A stretch of DNA of 58,292 nt from Sporosarcina cascadiensis (lineage in GTDB: Bacteria > Bacillota > Bacilli > Bacillales_A > Planococcaceae). Below are positions 41,583-50,805 of this stretch, piece after piece. The DNA lies in assembly GCF_009650995.1 (NCBI RefSeq), contig NZ_WHVV01000017.1, positions 1 through 58,292 on the forward strand, written 5' to 3'. Under the pieces are notes generated by a model. That model saw only the letters and a list, made by a program, of their open reading frames with translations. It searched no databases and was not told where the DNA came from. The translations under genes were made by a program, and so were the position numbers. Within the stretch, counting starts at the first letter, position 1, and each line of letters begins with the position of its first letter.

Positions 41583-42755
41583 CTACGCATAAGAATGCAA
41601 ACCCGCAATGACCAAATTAACAAATACTTGATTAAACACAATTAGACCAAAACCTATAATTGACAGCCAGGCCGTTCTTTTTCCTTCCCAGCCTTGCGCG
41701 GTCCGCAAATGTAAAAAGGCTGCGTAAAACAACCACGTAATGAGCGCCCATACTTCCTTCGGATCCCATCCCCAGAAACGTCCCCACGCGAGATGCGCCC
41801 ATATCATCGCAAATAATAGACCGCCGAGCGAGAATAACGGAAATCCAACAATCACAGCTCGATATGAGATTTCATCCATCAATACGGGGCTCACTTTATT
41901 CGTAAATGGCTTTACTAATTGAATGATCTTTTTCCTGGTCAGCAGACGAATGAGCAGATAGAGTACGCTGCCTGCCAAAAACGTCCAAAGGAGAGTATTA
42001 GTCTGTGCTGCGTCTATTGAATTCGGCAGTTCAAACCATCCAATTGGCTGTCCGCCGTTAACAGTTACGGCTCCTTCGTTTACGATAAGCGCAGGCATGG
42101 AATAAACAGCTTGCTCCAATTCCTGTGCTTTATTTTCAAATTGGATGATTGTTTCATCTGACCCCAATGAAAAGGCAATGGAACAAAAGACGAATCCTAT
42201 TACCGAGATGAGACAAGACATAACGAACTCCAAGCACCATGTCTGACCAGACGTAACTTCCGGATCCAGTACACGCAGCAAATAAATAACACCCGTTGCA
42301 AACGCAACCGATAGTATGGCGCTGGAGAGGGCTACAGTAATTACATGGATAGACAGCCAATTACTTTGCAGGGCGGGGATTAGGGGAGTAGCATCACTCA
42401 TGAATACTCCTCCAAATCCCAATATAATTATTGAGACAGGGATTGAGAATAACACCAGCACGATTTGTTTATATAGCTGATATAGTAGTAATGTACTTGC
42501 GATCAGCATAATACCGAAAAATGTCATAAATTCATACATATTGCTTACTGGTGCGTGCTCAATGGCAATCCATCTTAAAACGAAATAAGTGAGCTGTAAC
42601 ACAAAAGCGGCATAGATCAATCCTACACCGAACTTTCTTGTCCAATTGTTTGTAGATGTAACCGACAAACCAATCGGCACTATTGCGGCCAGCAGGAGAA
42701 TAAACGCTGTAAATAACGACTGATTACTGATTTCTATTAAACGCTCCATATTCAT
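41583..42755 (-). CDS. ccsA: CcsA/ResC-type cytochrome c assembly protein (orphan)
   Basis: The 390-residue protein has about eight to nine helices and the heme-handling WWD motif WGRFWGWDPKEVWALITW near the C-terminus, followed by a conserved His (FLHLR). Length matches B. subtilis ResC (391). It would present heme for attachment to c-type cytochromes outside the membrane. The usual partner ResB is not adjacent; the gene is alone and divergent from a two-component system. A diheme c-type cytochrome is encoded 9 kb away (tsdA). Confidence 0.88.
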   Translation of the reverse strand: MNMERLIEISNQSLFTAFILLLAAIVPIGLSVTSTNNWTRKFGVGLIYAAFVLQLTYFVLRWIAIEHAPVSNMYEFMTFFGIMLIASTLLLYQLYKQIVLVLFSIPVSIIILGFGGVFMSDATPLIPALQSNWLSIHVITVALSSAILSVAFATGVIYLLRVLDPEVTSGQTWCLEFVMSCLISVIGFVFCSIAFSLGSDETIIQFENKAQELEQAVYSMPALIVNEGAVTVNGGQPIGWFELPNSIDAAQTNTLLWTFLAGSVLYLLIRLLTRKKIIQLVKPFTNKVSPVLMDEISYRAVIVGFPLFSLGGLLFAMIWAHLAWGRFWGWDPKEVWALITWLFYAAFLHLRTAQGWEGKRTAWLSIIGFGLIVFNQVFVNLVIAGLHSYA

Positions 42756-42913
42756 GTAAGCCTCCAGACTTGAAAATAATCCGTAAGCGGATCATGGCTT
42801 ATTATAATGATGGCAGGATGGTTTTTGGTGTTTTTATCGTAAACGTCAGAAATTTCATCATATCTGTACAATTACCAGACAAAAGAACAGCAAACTATAG
42901 AAGGGGCGATGAA

Positions 42914-44194
42914 ATGACCGACATGTTTTTTCTCTTTGCTCTATTCAATTTTTTGATTATCTACGGATCGATGTTTTACATTATGGATTTGCGTATAACA
43001 ATCAAGCGATTAATAGCTTCTTTGCTGATTAATACATTCGTTGCTGTATTGGCTGTCAGTTATCCGCAATCGCTGTGGATTCCGATGATTGTCAGTATTG
43101 TGGCAAGCGGCGTGTTATTTTTTGTGATGACGAGAAAGCAGCTGGCCTTTTTTCATTTACTTTTTATCTATCTCTGCTGTGTGCTCGCAGAATATATCGC
43201 ATTGATTGTAGTGGATATATTTCATCTATCGATCGCAGTTCATAGCGGCATCATTTTGCTGCAAATTGCTGTCATTATGATCGGTTACAAAACGTTTCTG
43301 GCCCGCTATGATGATAAAGTCAGGCTGCCGGGGAGTTCTCAGCTGGTATTACTGCTTGTTGCTGTTAGCACGGGACTAGTCTTTTATGTGCTGATATTTT
43401 TACCTGGTGGAAAAGGGGAAATCCCGATTTCCACAGGCAACTTGGTCATTCTGATGTTTTATTTTATGACCATGCTTGTCCTGATAAGAATCCTTCTGCA
43501 AACCATGATAAAAGAGCAGGAGGTTCAGGAAAAGTTTATAGAACAGCAGCAATTCACTCAGTACATGCAGTCCTTGGAACAAGTGAATCGCAATATGCAG
43601 GCTTTTCGTCATGATCATACGAATATTCTCCTTTCAATGCGCGGCTATATGGAAAACGGAGATATGACGGGTCTTAAAACTTATTTTGATGAAGAAGTTA
43701 CAAAAGTAGAGCATCATACACTGTACCAAAACCAATTGTTCAGCCAATTAGACCGGCTTCAGCTGATAGAAATAAAGGGTCTAATTTCTACTAAACTGCT
43801 GCGTGCGGATGAATTATCCATACCTGTTTCGGTTGAAGTGCCAGAGTTGATTGAGGATTGCTCTGTCAGCCGTCTGCATTTGTCTCGGGTCATAGGAAAT
43901 TTATTAGACAATGCGATAGAAGCTTCTGTCGTTGTGGATAATCCACAAATTAACTTGGCATTTCTCGCTATGAAGGGCGAATTAGTGATTGTAATTGAAA
44001 ACAGAATCTCGGATAGCGAACTACCGGTTCAGCCATTATTTGGCGAACGGTATTCGACCAAAGGAGAGAACAGGGGCTGGGGTTTGCCGGCGGTGAGGGG
44101 AATCTTGTCGGGATATCCGAATATCACTTGGAATACCCGCATTGATAATCAATGGTTCATCCATGAAATCATGATAAAGGAGGAGTTTGATTGA
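42914..44194 (+). CDS. AgrC/NatK-type GHKL sensor histidine kinase
   Basis: The best start is ATG 42914, behind AAGGGGCGATG, giving 426 residues; the longer reading from 42770 has no site. Six helices (about 1-200) precede AFRHDHTNILLSMRGYM with the phospho-accepting His near 231, and a GHKL ATPase domain (NLLDNAIEASVV, GWGLPAVRGIL). This is the class of quorum-sensing AgrC and of NatK. No AgrB/AgrD or NatAB genes adjoin it, so the signal is unknown. It overlaps the LytTR regulator by 4 nt. Confidence 0.87.
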   Translation: MTDMFFLFALFNFLIIYGSMFYIMDLRITIKRLIASLLINTFVAVLAVSYPQSLWIPMIVSIVASGVLFFVMTRKQLAFFHLLFIYLCCVLAEYIALIVVDIFHLSIAVHSGIILLQIAVIMIGYKTFLARYDDKVRLPGSSQLVLLLVAVSTGLVFYVLIFLPGGKGEIPISTGNLVILMFYFMTMLVLIRILLQTMIKEQEVQEKFIEQQQFTQYMQSLEQVNRNMQAFRHDHTNILLSMRGYMENGDMTGLKTYFDEEVTKVEHHTLYQNQLFSQLDRLQLIEIKGLISTKLLRADELSIPVSVEVPELIEDCSVSRLHLSRVIGNLLDNAIEASVVVDNPQINLAFLAMKGELVIVIENRISDSELPVQPLFGERYSTKGENRGWGLPAVRGILSGYPNITWNTRIDNQWFIHEIMIKEEFD

Positions 44195-44922
44195 GAGTCA
44201 TTATTTGCGAGGATCACCCGATTCAAAGAGAATTTATCCATAAAGAAATTGTGAATTATGCTGGTTTCCACGAGCCTGGCGTGGAAGTGGTTTTACGTGC
44301 AAGCAGGCCTGATGAAGTACTGAGTTATCTGGAATACCAAAAAGCAGATTGTTATTTCTTGGATATCGAATTAAACCACCAAATGGATGGAATGGCATTG
44401 GCTGCAGAAATCCGTAAAAAAGATCCGCTGGCGTCCATCATTTTTATCACTACGCATGCAGACCGCCTCAAACTCACATTTACTTATAAGCTGGCAGCGC
44501 TTGACTATATCGTGAAAGATACACCGGATCGGACAGCCTCCGATGTAAAGCGTGCACTGCAGGCTGCTTTTGAAAGATATGTTCAGATTGGGCAAGATAC
44601 GCAGCCGGACATTCTTCAAATTACGATAGGGGAACGCATTAAAAATATTAGCCTTCAAGATATTTATTTCATCGAAACTTCCAGTATTCCGCATAAACTG
44701 AGTTTGTATGAAAAGCATGGAAATTATGAATTCTACGGCAGAATGAAAGAGTATGAAGAGATGGCCCCCTCTTTTTACCGCTGCCATACGAGCTGCTTAA
44801 TTAACTTGCTGCATGTCATAGAGGTGGATAGAAGGAACCGCACGGTCACCATGTCAAACGGTGCGGTATGTCCTGTTTCATTCCGGGCATTCAAGGAATT
44901 GAAAAGCAGATTATCAGAATGA
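44191..44922 (+). CDS. LytTR-family response regulator
   Basis: The 243-residue protein starts at TTG 44191, overlapping the kinase stop (TTGA) with AAAGGAGGAG upstream. A receiver domain (phospho-Asp in DCYFLDIELNHQMDG) is joined to a C-terminal LytTR DNA-binding domain (YFIETSSIPHKLSLYE; FYRCHTSCLINLLHVIEVDR). It forms a two-component pair with the preceding kinase, NatR/AgrA-like. The 211 bp after it are AT-rich and hold the promoter region of the next gene. Confidence 0.9.
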   Translation: MRVIICEDHPIQREFIHKEIVNYAGFHEPGVEVVLRASRPDEVLSYLEYQKADCYFLDIELNHQMDGMALAAEIRKKDPLASIIFITTHADRLKLTFTYKLAALDYIVKDTPDRTASDVKRALQAAFERYVQIGQDTQPDILQITIGERIKNISLQDIYFIETSSIPHKLSLYEKHGNYEFYGRMKEYEEMAPSFYRCHTSCLINLLHVIEVDRRNRTVTMSNGAVCPVSFRAFKELKSRLSE

Positions 44923-45133
44923 AATAAAATAGGTTCCTACATTGCTTACGTATATCAATAAAATTAGTGAAATAGTAAACAGCATGCTAATTTAATTATA
45001 TTGAATTACTATTACCAAATTATCAGTTTACAATATACTTTACTTTTTTATTAAACGTGATAAAGTTGAAAGAGTACTGCTGGCTTATTAACTAAATGCA
45101 AGCTCAGCAAATTAGATAAATGGAGTGGTAGTT

Positions 45134-46366
45134 TTGGTAAAGAGCGCTGTAGTGGAAAAAGAAAAACAACAAGAAGGAATCATGCAAATTCCTCATTGGT
45201 GGACTTGTCCGGAAGGCCACGAGGAATTACAAAAAGCTGCACATGAGCTCGGAGAAAAAGAACTTCTATCGCGTGCGTTAGTTTCGGATCAGGAGAGAAA
45301 ATATCCGCGCGAAAGTCTGCGTGAATTGGCGAAAGCGGGTTATTCTGCTGTTACCATCCCGGTTGAGGCGGGTGGTCTTGCAGAAGGATTTACTGCATTT
45401 GCCGTCCTTTCAGAAAGCTTTGCCCAGTATTGCCCGTCCACGACGATGTGCTGGGTCATGCATATGACAACTGCACATACGATCTATGAAGCAGGGACGA
45501 AAGAACAGCGTGAGCGTCTGCTTCCTCGTTTGAAAGCAGGTCATGTCGGAGGACTGGCGTTCAGTGAAAAAGCAACAGGCGGACATTTCTGGAATGTCAA
45601 AAGTGCTGCGAAACGAAATGAAAACGGTTACTTGCTGAATGCTGAAAAGTCTTTTGTCACAAGCGGCGGAGAAGCGGACTTCTATTTGGTTGCAACGACT
45701 TCACCTGAAACGAAAGATCCCGATAACCTAATGTTTTTATTGGTGGAAAATGACCAGAAAGGCGTAGAGGCATTCCCGTTTGATGCAATGGGGCTGCGGG
45801 GAAATGCCAGCGGTCCGATGAATTTCAAAGAGGTGCAAGTGGCACTCGACAACCGGATCGGCGGCGAGGGCGGCATGGGTTACTTTAATGACAACACGAT
45901 TGACCCGCTGTTCCTTCTGGGCTCGGCAGCTTGCTGGGTCGGTATAGCACAGGGCGCTTTAAATATGGCGACTAAAGGTGCAAAACGAACAGTTCACGCA
46001 GACACCGGTTCTTCTGTAGCAGATTATCAAGTAATCCGTCATGAATTGGCGAAAGCGCAGATCCTAGTCGACAGTGCGCGCAGCATGCTGTACCGCACAG
46101 CAGAAGCAATGGACAAATACAATAGGGAAGGCAAGGAATTGTCAGAAACCCTGTATCCATTATGGCAGCTGAAGACTCATGCTGCAGATATGGTCATTGA
46201 CGTAACGAACAAAGCACTGCAAGTTTCAGGAGGCCGCGGTTATATGACAGGCCAGGTCGAGAGATATGTGCGTGACGGACGCGCAGGTGCTATTATGGGT
46301 CCTACAAACGAAATATTACGCGAGTGGATCGGCCGTACATTGATCGAGGTTCCTTGGATGGATTAA
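45134..46366 (+). CDS. Acyl-CoA dehydrogenase-family flavoprotein
   Basis: Starting at TTG 45134 (GGAGTGG 5 nt upstream), the product has 410 residues. It shows an N-terminal helical domain, the FAD-binding middle (GLAFSEKATGGHFWN, AEKSFVTSGGEADFYLV) and a C-terminal helical domain with QVSGGRGYMTGQVERYVRDGRAG and GPTNEILREWIGR. The usual catalytic Glu context (YEGT) is replaced by MGPTNE, so it may be a different type of enzyme, including a flavin monooxygenase of the DszC-like branch. The substrate is unknown. Confidence 0.8.
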   Translation: MVKSAVVEKEKQQEGIMQIPHWWTCPEGHEELQKAAHELGEKELLSRALVSDQERKYPRESLRELAKAGYSAVTIPVEAGGLAEGFTAFAVLSESFAQYCPSTTMCWVMHMTTAHTIYEAGTKEQRERLLPRLKAGHVGGLAFSEKATGGHFWNVKSAAKRNENGYLLNAEKSFVTSGGEADFYLVATTSPETKDPDNLMFLLVENDQKGVEAFPFDAMGLRGNASGPMNFKEVQVALDNRIGGEGGMGYFNDNTIDPLFLLGSAACWVGIAQGALNMATKGAKRTVHADTGSSVADYQVIRHELAKAQILVDSARSMLYRTAEAMDKYNREGKELSETLYPLWQLKTHAADMVIDVTNKALQVSGGRGYMTGQVERYVRDGRAGAIMGPTNEILREWIGRTLIEVPWMD

Positions 46367-46379
46367 GATAAAGCAGTAA

Positions 46380-46420
46380 AAACAGGCCAAAGCAGTGATT
46401 ACACTGCTTTGGCCTGTTTG
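46380..46420 (+). terminator. Terminator of the acyl-CoA dehydrogenase-like gene
   Basis: AACAGGCCAAAGCAGTG and CACTGCTTTGGCCTGTTT form a perfect 17-bp stem with a 4-nt ATTA loop. Confidence 0.92.
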
Positions 46421-46471
46421 ACTATGTGAAGTGAAGGCAAAAGGGGGAATTTTTGTCTATCACTTTACACA

Positions 46472-46729
46472 TTACTTATTATTGTTTGAGTTGTTGTTTG
46501 AATTGTTCTGCTTGGCGCGTGCCTCTCCGCCTTTTTGGCCGATTTCCTCGTAGAATTCTTTATCGTGGTTCTTCGCAGTGGCTTCTCCGCCCTTGCGCCC
46601 GATTTCTTCATAGAATTCATGGCCATGATTTTTAGCGGTTGCATCTCCGCCTTTTTGACCTGCTTCTTCCAAAGACATTTTGTTCTGGTTATTGTTTGAG
46701 TTGTTATTGTTGTTATTACGCTGTGCCAT
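46472..46729 (-). CDS. KGG-repeat (GsiB-like) stress protein, three repeats
   Basis: The 85-residue hydrophilic protein has Asn-rich ends and three KGG repeats (MSLEEAGQKGGDATAKNHGH, FYEEIGRKGGEATAKNHDK, FYEEIGQKGGEARAK). This is the group of GsiB/Em-like proteins, which are disordered, desiccation or general-stress associated. ATG 46729 lies 10 nt after AAAAGGAG. Its leader is almost identical to that of the paralogue upstream, so one copied the other. Confidence 0.88.
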   Translation of the reverse strand: MAQRNNNNNNSNNNQNKMSLEEAGQKGGDATAKNHGHEFYEEIGRKGGEATAKNHDKEFYEEIGQKGGEARAKQNNSNNNSNNNK

Positions 46730-46806
46730 AATAAAAATCTCTCCTTTTCTGCTAATAAATTATTCCGTGCCGTCTGTGTCATTAGGTACTAATCGATCCT
46801 CAGTTG

Positions 46807-47001
46807 TTAACTATTTTTGTTTTGGTTGTTTGAGTTGTTAGTGGAATCGTTTTGACGGGCGCGAGCTTCTCCGCCTTTGCGTCCGATTTCCTCGTAAAAT
46901 TCATGGCCGTGGTTTCTGGCAGTCGCTTCTCCGCCTTTTTTGCCTGCTTCTTCAAGGGACATTTTATTCTGGTCCTGCTGATTATTGTTGCGTTTTGCCA
47001 T
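46807..47001 (-). CDS. KGG-repeat stress protein, two repeats
   Basis: The 64-residue paralogue of the neighbouring gene has two KGG repeats (MSLEEAGKKGGEATARNHGH, FYEEIGRKGGEARARQ) between Asn/Gln-rich ends. The sequence AAAAGGAGAGATTTT precedes the start, as in the neighbour. A sigma-B-like promoter lies 51-74 nt upstream, consistent with general stress induction of both genes. Confidence 0.88.
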   Translation of the reverse strand: MAKRNNNQQDQNKMSLEEAGKKGGEATARNHGHEFYEEIGRKGGEARARQNDSTNNSNNQNKNS

Positions 47002-47051
47002 AATGAAAATCTCTCCTTTTGAATTTTTTGTATGCCTTACATCCTCTTGTA

Positions 47052-47075
47052 TAGCCCGTCAGCCATGAAGTAAAC
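47052..47075 (-). promoter_or_regulatory. Candidate sigma-B promoter for the KGG genes
   Basis: GTTTAC and GGGCTA are separated by 12 bp on the minus strand, close to the sigma-B consensus GTTTAA-N12-14-GGGTAT. It fits the stress-protein genes it precedes. Confidence 0.6.
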
Positions 47076-47168
47076 TTCTTTTTTACCTCCGAGCGTTGAA
47101 GAAGGGCTCGCTTGCTAATTACAAATAATTGGCAGCCGTGGGTTGACGGCCGGATGAAGAAATGAAAA

Positions 47169-48686
47169 TTAATTTAGTAAATCATGTTTTTTCAAGAATT
47201 CTTCTGCTAATTCTCCGGCCTTTCTATCTTTCGCATTCACCTGGAAGTTCATTTCACGCATTTCATCATCCGTCACCAGTCCGGCAAGTACATTCAGAAC
47301 TTCCTCAAGTTCGGGATATTTTTTCAGCGTTTCTTTTCTTGCCAGAGGGGCTCCTTGATAAGGCGGAAATAAATTTTCATCATCTTCAAGTACGGTCAAT
47401 TCATATTCACGCAGTTCACTGTCTGTGGAATACGCATCCATTACATTAATTTCGCCTGCTTCAATTGCCTGGTAGCGCAGCTTCGGCTCCATCGTCTGTA
47501 CGGAAGGGAAGGTAATGCCGTACAGTTTTTGTATGCCGAGATAACCGTCTTCCCGGTCATTGAATTCCAACGTGAAGCCCGCATTGACGGCCTGTTCCAC
47601 TGCAGCGAGGTCTGATATCGTTTGCAGATTGTACTTTTGCTGGAACTCTTTTGAAACAGCCAGCGTGTACGTATTGTTGTAATCCATTGGCGGCAGCAGT
47701 GCTAATTCGAACTTTTCTTCCAAGCCCGCTCTTGCCTGTTCATACACTTGCTCCCGGTCATTGCTGACGGCTTCCTCTTTCAGAAACTCAGAAATTGCCG
47801 TCCCCGTGAATTCGGGATATAAATCAATGCTTCCTGATTGAAGTGCATTAAATACGAACGAGGTCTTGCCGAGCCCCGGCTTTAATTCAACTGTCAGATC
47901 GGTCTGATCTTCAATCAGCAGTTTATACATATTAATCAGGATCTCGGGTTCAGCACCGAGTTTGCCGCCGATAACGATCGAGTCTTTGGCATTTCCGCTG
48001 AACAAAGGAGCTGCAATCATCAATACAGCCGCCATAACAAATACAGTAAATGAAGTCATTGCTTTTTTGAATGAAAGGCCTTCAAATATCTTTAACAGGA
48101 AATCGAAGAACAATGCAAGCAGAGCAGCCGGAATAGCGCCGAGTACAATCAGTGAAGGGTTATTGCGGTCAATCCCGAGCAATATCAAATCACCGAGACC
48201 GCCTGCCCCGATTAATGCAGCGAGCGTAGCTGTTCCTACTATTAACACCATCGAGGTCCGGATTCCTGCCATCATCACCGGCATCGCCAGCGGCAGCTCC
48301 ACTTTCACCAGCCGTTTCCACGTATTCATGCCCATCGCGGTCGCTGCTTCCTTCAAGGAAGGATCAACTTCCTTAATGCCGGTATACGTGTTGCGTAAAA
48401 TTGGCAGCAGCGCGTAGGCAACCAGTGCAATAATGGCCGGAATCTTTCCGATGCCGAATAAAGGGATCAGCAGGCCCAGCAATGCCAGGGAAGGAATGGT
48501 CTGCAGCACGGCACTGGCACCGATGACCGATTCCGCAATTTTTCGGTGATTGGTCAAGTAGATGCCGATTGGAATGGCAATGAGCACAGCGAACAGCAGC
48601 GCAATCAATGAAATTTGAATATGCTCAAGCAGTGCGCTCAGCAGCTGTCCGCGACGATCCTGAAATACCTCCAGAAAATTATTCAT
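47169..48686 (-). CDS. Fused ABC permease/substrate-binding protein (Opu or EgtU type)
   Basis: The 505-residue protein joins a BPD permease domain (about 1-215, with SLKEAATAMGMNTWKRLVKVELPLAMPVMMAG) to a type-F substrate-binding domain (about 235-505: IVIGGKLGAEPEILINMYKLLIED, DLYPEFTGTA, DAYSTDSELREYELTVLEDD). Fused forms import choline, carnitine, betaine or bile acids, and include EgtU, the ergothioneine importer, of nearly the same length. The ligand cannot be settled by eye. It overlaps the ATPase gene by up to 8 nt. Confidence 0.85.
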   Translation of the reverse strand: MNNFLEVFQDRRGQLLSALLEHIQISLIALLFAVLIAIPIGIYLTNHRKIAESVIGASAVLQTIPSLALLGLLIPLFGIGKIPAIIALVAYALLPILRNTYTGIKEVDPSLKEAATAMGMNTWKRLVKVELPLAMPVMMAGIRTSMVLIVGTATLAALIGAGGLGDLILLGIDRNNPSLIVLGAIPAALLALFFDFLLKIFEGLSFKKAMTSFTVFVMAAVLMIAAPLFSGNAKDSIVIGGKLGAEPEILINMYKLLIEDQTDLTVELKPGLGKTSFVFNALQSGSIDLYPEFTGTAISEFLKEEAVSNDREQVYEQARAGLEEKFELALLPPMDYNNTYTLAVSKEFQQKYNLQTISDLAAVEQAVNAGFTLEFNDREDGYLGIQKLYGITFPSVQTMEPKLRYQAIEAGEINVMDAYSTDSELREYELTVLEDDENLFPPYQGAPLARKETLKKYPELEEVLNVLAGLVTDDEMREMNFQVNAKDRKAGELAEEFLKKHDLLN

Positions 48687-49629
48687 TCGGCACGGCTCCT
48701 TCCATTGACTGCTCTGCTAAAAATTGCATAATGCTGTCCCTCGTTATGAAACCGGCAATCCGGCCGTCTTTCTCAATCGCCACACGCTCCTTATTTTTCA
48801 GCTCCTGTACTAACGCTCCCCAGCTGCTGTCGATGGAAAGCGCAAAAGATGAAATGAAGCCGTCCGGCACCGGCTCTAAATAGTCTTCTATAGAGAATGT
48901 CCTCGCTATAGCCGCCGCCGTGAACTCCCGCACAAAAGGAGTAGCCGGATGTGTCAGGATTTCCTGTGGAGAAGCTACTTGTTCAATTCTTCCCGCGTTC
49001 ATAATGCAGACACGATCACCCAATTTAAAAGCTTCCTGCAAATCATGCGTCACAAATACAATGGTCTTTTGAATATTGCGCTGAAGTTCCAGCATATCAT
49101 CCTGGAGTTTTACCCGACTGATCGGATCGAGCGCACTGAAAGGCTCGTCCATCAATAAAATATCCGGATCAGCAGCAAGTGCACGTACGACGCCGACCCG
49201 CTGCTGCTGTCCGCCTGACAGCTCGCTCGGCTTGCGGCGGCGGTAAATAGATGGATCTAGTCCGACCATTTCGAGCAGTTCAGTTACCCGCTCCTGAATC
49301 CGCTGTTTTTTCCAGCCGATCAATTCAGGCACCACCGCGATATTCTCTTCAATCGTCATATGCGGGAAGAGTGCAATCTGCTGCAGCACATAGCCGATCT
49401 GCCAGCGCAGCTCATGTATCGGATAATCACTGATTCTTTTTTCATCGAGCCGGATGGTTCCTTTTGTTAACGGAATTAAGCGGTTAATCATCTTCAGTGT
49501 AGTGGTCTTCCCGCACCCGCTTGGGCCGACCAACACTAAAAACTCTCCGCGCTCGATCTGTAAATTTATTGAATCCACCACCAAACGTTCACCATCATAA
49601 CTTTTCGAAACTTCGTCAAATCGAATCAA
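48679..49629 (-). CDS. ABC transporter ATP-binding protein (OpuCA/EgtV type)
   Basis: The preferred start is TTG 49629, 8 nt after AGGAG; GTG 49638 overlaps that site. The protein has about 316 residues: Walker A GPSGCGKTT, Q-loop QQIALFPHMTIEEN, signature LSGGQQQRVGVVRAL and Walker B ILLMDEPFSALDP, followed by a C-terminal tail with one CBS-like unit (VAIEKDGRIAGFITRDSIMQF). It energises the fused permease/binding protein encoded next. Confidence 0.88.
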   Translation of the reverse strand: MIRFDEVSKSYDGERLVVDSINLQIERGEFLVLVGPSGCGKTTTLKMINRLIPLTKGTIRLDEKRISDYPIHELRWQIGYVLQQIALFPHMTIEENIAVVPELIGWKKQRIQERVTELLEMVGLDPSIYRRRKPSELSGGQQQRVGVVRALAADPDILLMDEPFSALDPISRVKLQDDMLELQRNIQKTIVFVTHDLQEAFKLGDRVCIMNAGRIEQVASPQEILTHPATPFVREFTAAAIARTFSIEDYLEPVPDGFISSFALSIDSSWGALVQELKNKERVAIEKDGRIAGFITRDSIMQFLAEQSMEGAVPNE

Positions 49630-49707
49630 GTCACTCACTCCTAACTGTTTTAATTTTCACATATTAATAAGATGATGGGAAATAATAGAGCTCATTTATA
49701 ATGCCCA

Positions 49708-49727
49708 GTTCATTTTGCGTTCATCTT
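49708..49727 (+). promoter_or_regulatory. HssR-type heme-response box
   Basis: GTTCATTTT and GTTCATCTT are direct repeats spaced by 2 bp, matching the staphylococcal HssR site GTTCATATT-N2-GTTCATATT at 16 of 18 positions. It lies 46-65 nt before hrtB, with a TATACA -10-like element at 49746. Confidence 0.8.
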
Positions 49728-49772
49728 CATTGGGTAAGATACAGGTATACACAAAACACGGAGGCGGTATCC

Positions 49773-50804
49773 ATGAAAATAGCATGGAAAGAAATGAAGA
49801 AAAGTAAAGCGAAATTCCTGATCCTCGGATCCATCATATTCCTCGTCAGTTTCCTGACGTTCATCATCTCAGGACTGGCTAACGGGCTGTCGCAGGATAA
49901 TGCGGCACTCATCAAGGATTTGCCGGAAGGACAATTTTACTTAGACAAAGATGCAGACCAAACTTATAACTTATCGAAAATAGATGAAGAGGTACAAAAG
50001 AAAACGTTGGCAGATAACCCGGGAGCAACAGCATTCTCGGTGCAGATGGGCTTCGTCAACGACAGCGAAGACAAGCAGCACAGCGTAGCTTTCGTTGCAT
50101 CTACGGATTCCAAATTGTTCGAAAATGTTAAAGAAGGCGAAATCGTCTTGGACAATTCATTGAAGGATAAAGGAATCAAAGTCGGCGATGTGCTGACCAA
50201 CAATCAATTCAGCGGCGAATTCACCGTCAAAGGATTTGTTGACCAGCAGAAATACAGTCACGCACCGGTCGCATTCATTCACATGAAAAACTATCAGGAA
50301 ATCTATCGTGTGATGGAAATGCAGACAATCTTCATTCCTGGAAAAGAGACGCCGGCAATCAGCGGGCTTGAGGCTTTTTCGAATAAAGAGTTCTTAAATG
50401 CCATCCCTAGTTACAGTGCGGAACAGATGTCACTTAACATGATCGTGTGGTTCCTTGTGATTATCAGTGGTATGCTGTTTGCGATTTTCTTCTATATGAT
50501 GAACGTTCAGAAAATCGGTTTGTACGGTATCTTGAAAGCAATCGGTATGAAAACACTATCATTGTTCAAGATGATCTGGTATCAAATGATCGTCATTACA
50601 ATTGTGGCTTTGGCGCTTTCCATCCTGCTTAGCCAAGGATTCAGCTTTATCGCACCTGAAGGCATGCCGTTCCACTTAACAATGGATACTGTTCTCATGT
50701 TGTCAGCCGTATTTTTAGCCGTCGGTTTCATAGGTGCTACGATTTCCGGTTTCCAAATCAAAAAAATCGAACCGCTTCAGGCGATTCAACAAGGAGAGAT
50801 GTAA
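49773..50804 (+). CDS. hrtB: Heme exporter permease HrtB
   Basis: From ATG 49773 (GGAGG upstream) the protein is 343 residues with one N-terminal helix, an extracytoplasmic domain and three C-terminal helices in MacB/FtsX arrangement. It matches HrtB: MKIAWKEMKKSKAKF, ISGLANGLSQDN, and PSYSAEQMSLNM followed by FFYMMNVQKIGLYGILKAIG. HrtBA exports toxic heme. The HssR-type box and adjacent hrtA support the call. The cognate HssRS two-component genes are not in this window. Confidence 0.88.
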   Translation: MKIAWKEMKKSKAKFLILGSIIFLVSFLTFIISGLANGLSQDNAALIKDLPEGQFYLDKDADQTYNLSKIDEEVQKKTLADNPGATAFSVQMGFVNDSEDKQHSVAFVASTDSKLFENVKEGEIVLDNSLKDKGIKVGDVLTNNQFSGEFTVKGFVDQQKYSHAPVAFIHMKNYQEIYRVMEMQTIFIPGKETPAISGLEAFSNKEFLNAIPSYSAEQMSLNMIVWFLVIISGMLFAIFFYMMNVQKIGLYGILKAIGMKTLSLFKMIWYQMIVITIVALALSILLSQGFSFIAPEGMPFHLTMDTVLMLSAVFLAVGFIGATISGFQIKKIEPLQAIQQGEM

Positions 50805-50805
50805 G

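Noticed and set aside
46465..46782. 105-codon frame overlapping the KGG gene
   Set aside because: Different frame over the same repeats; the KGG frame has the start site and family match.
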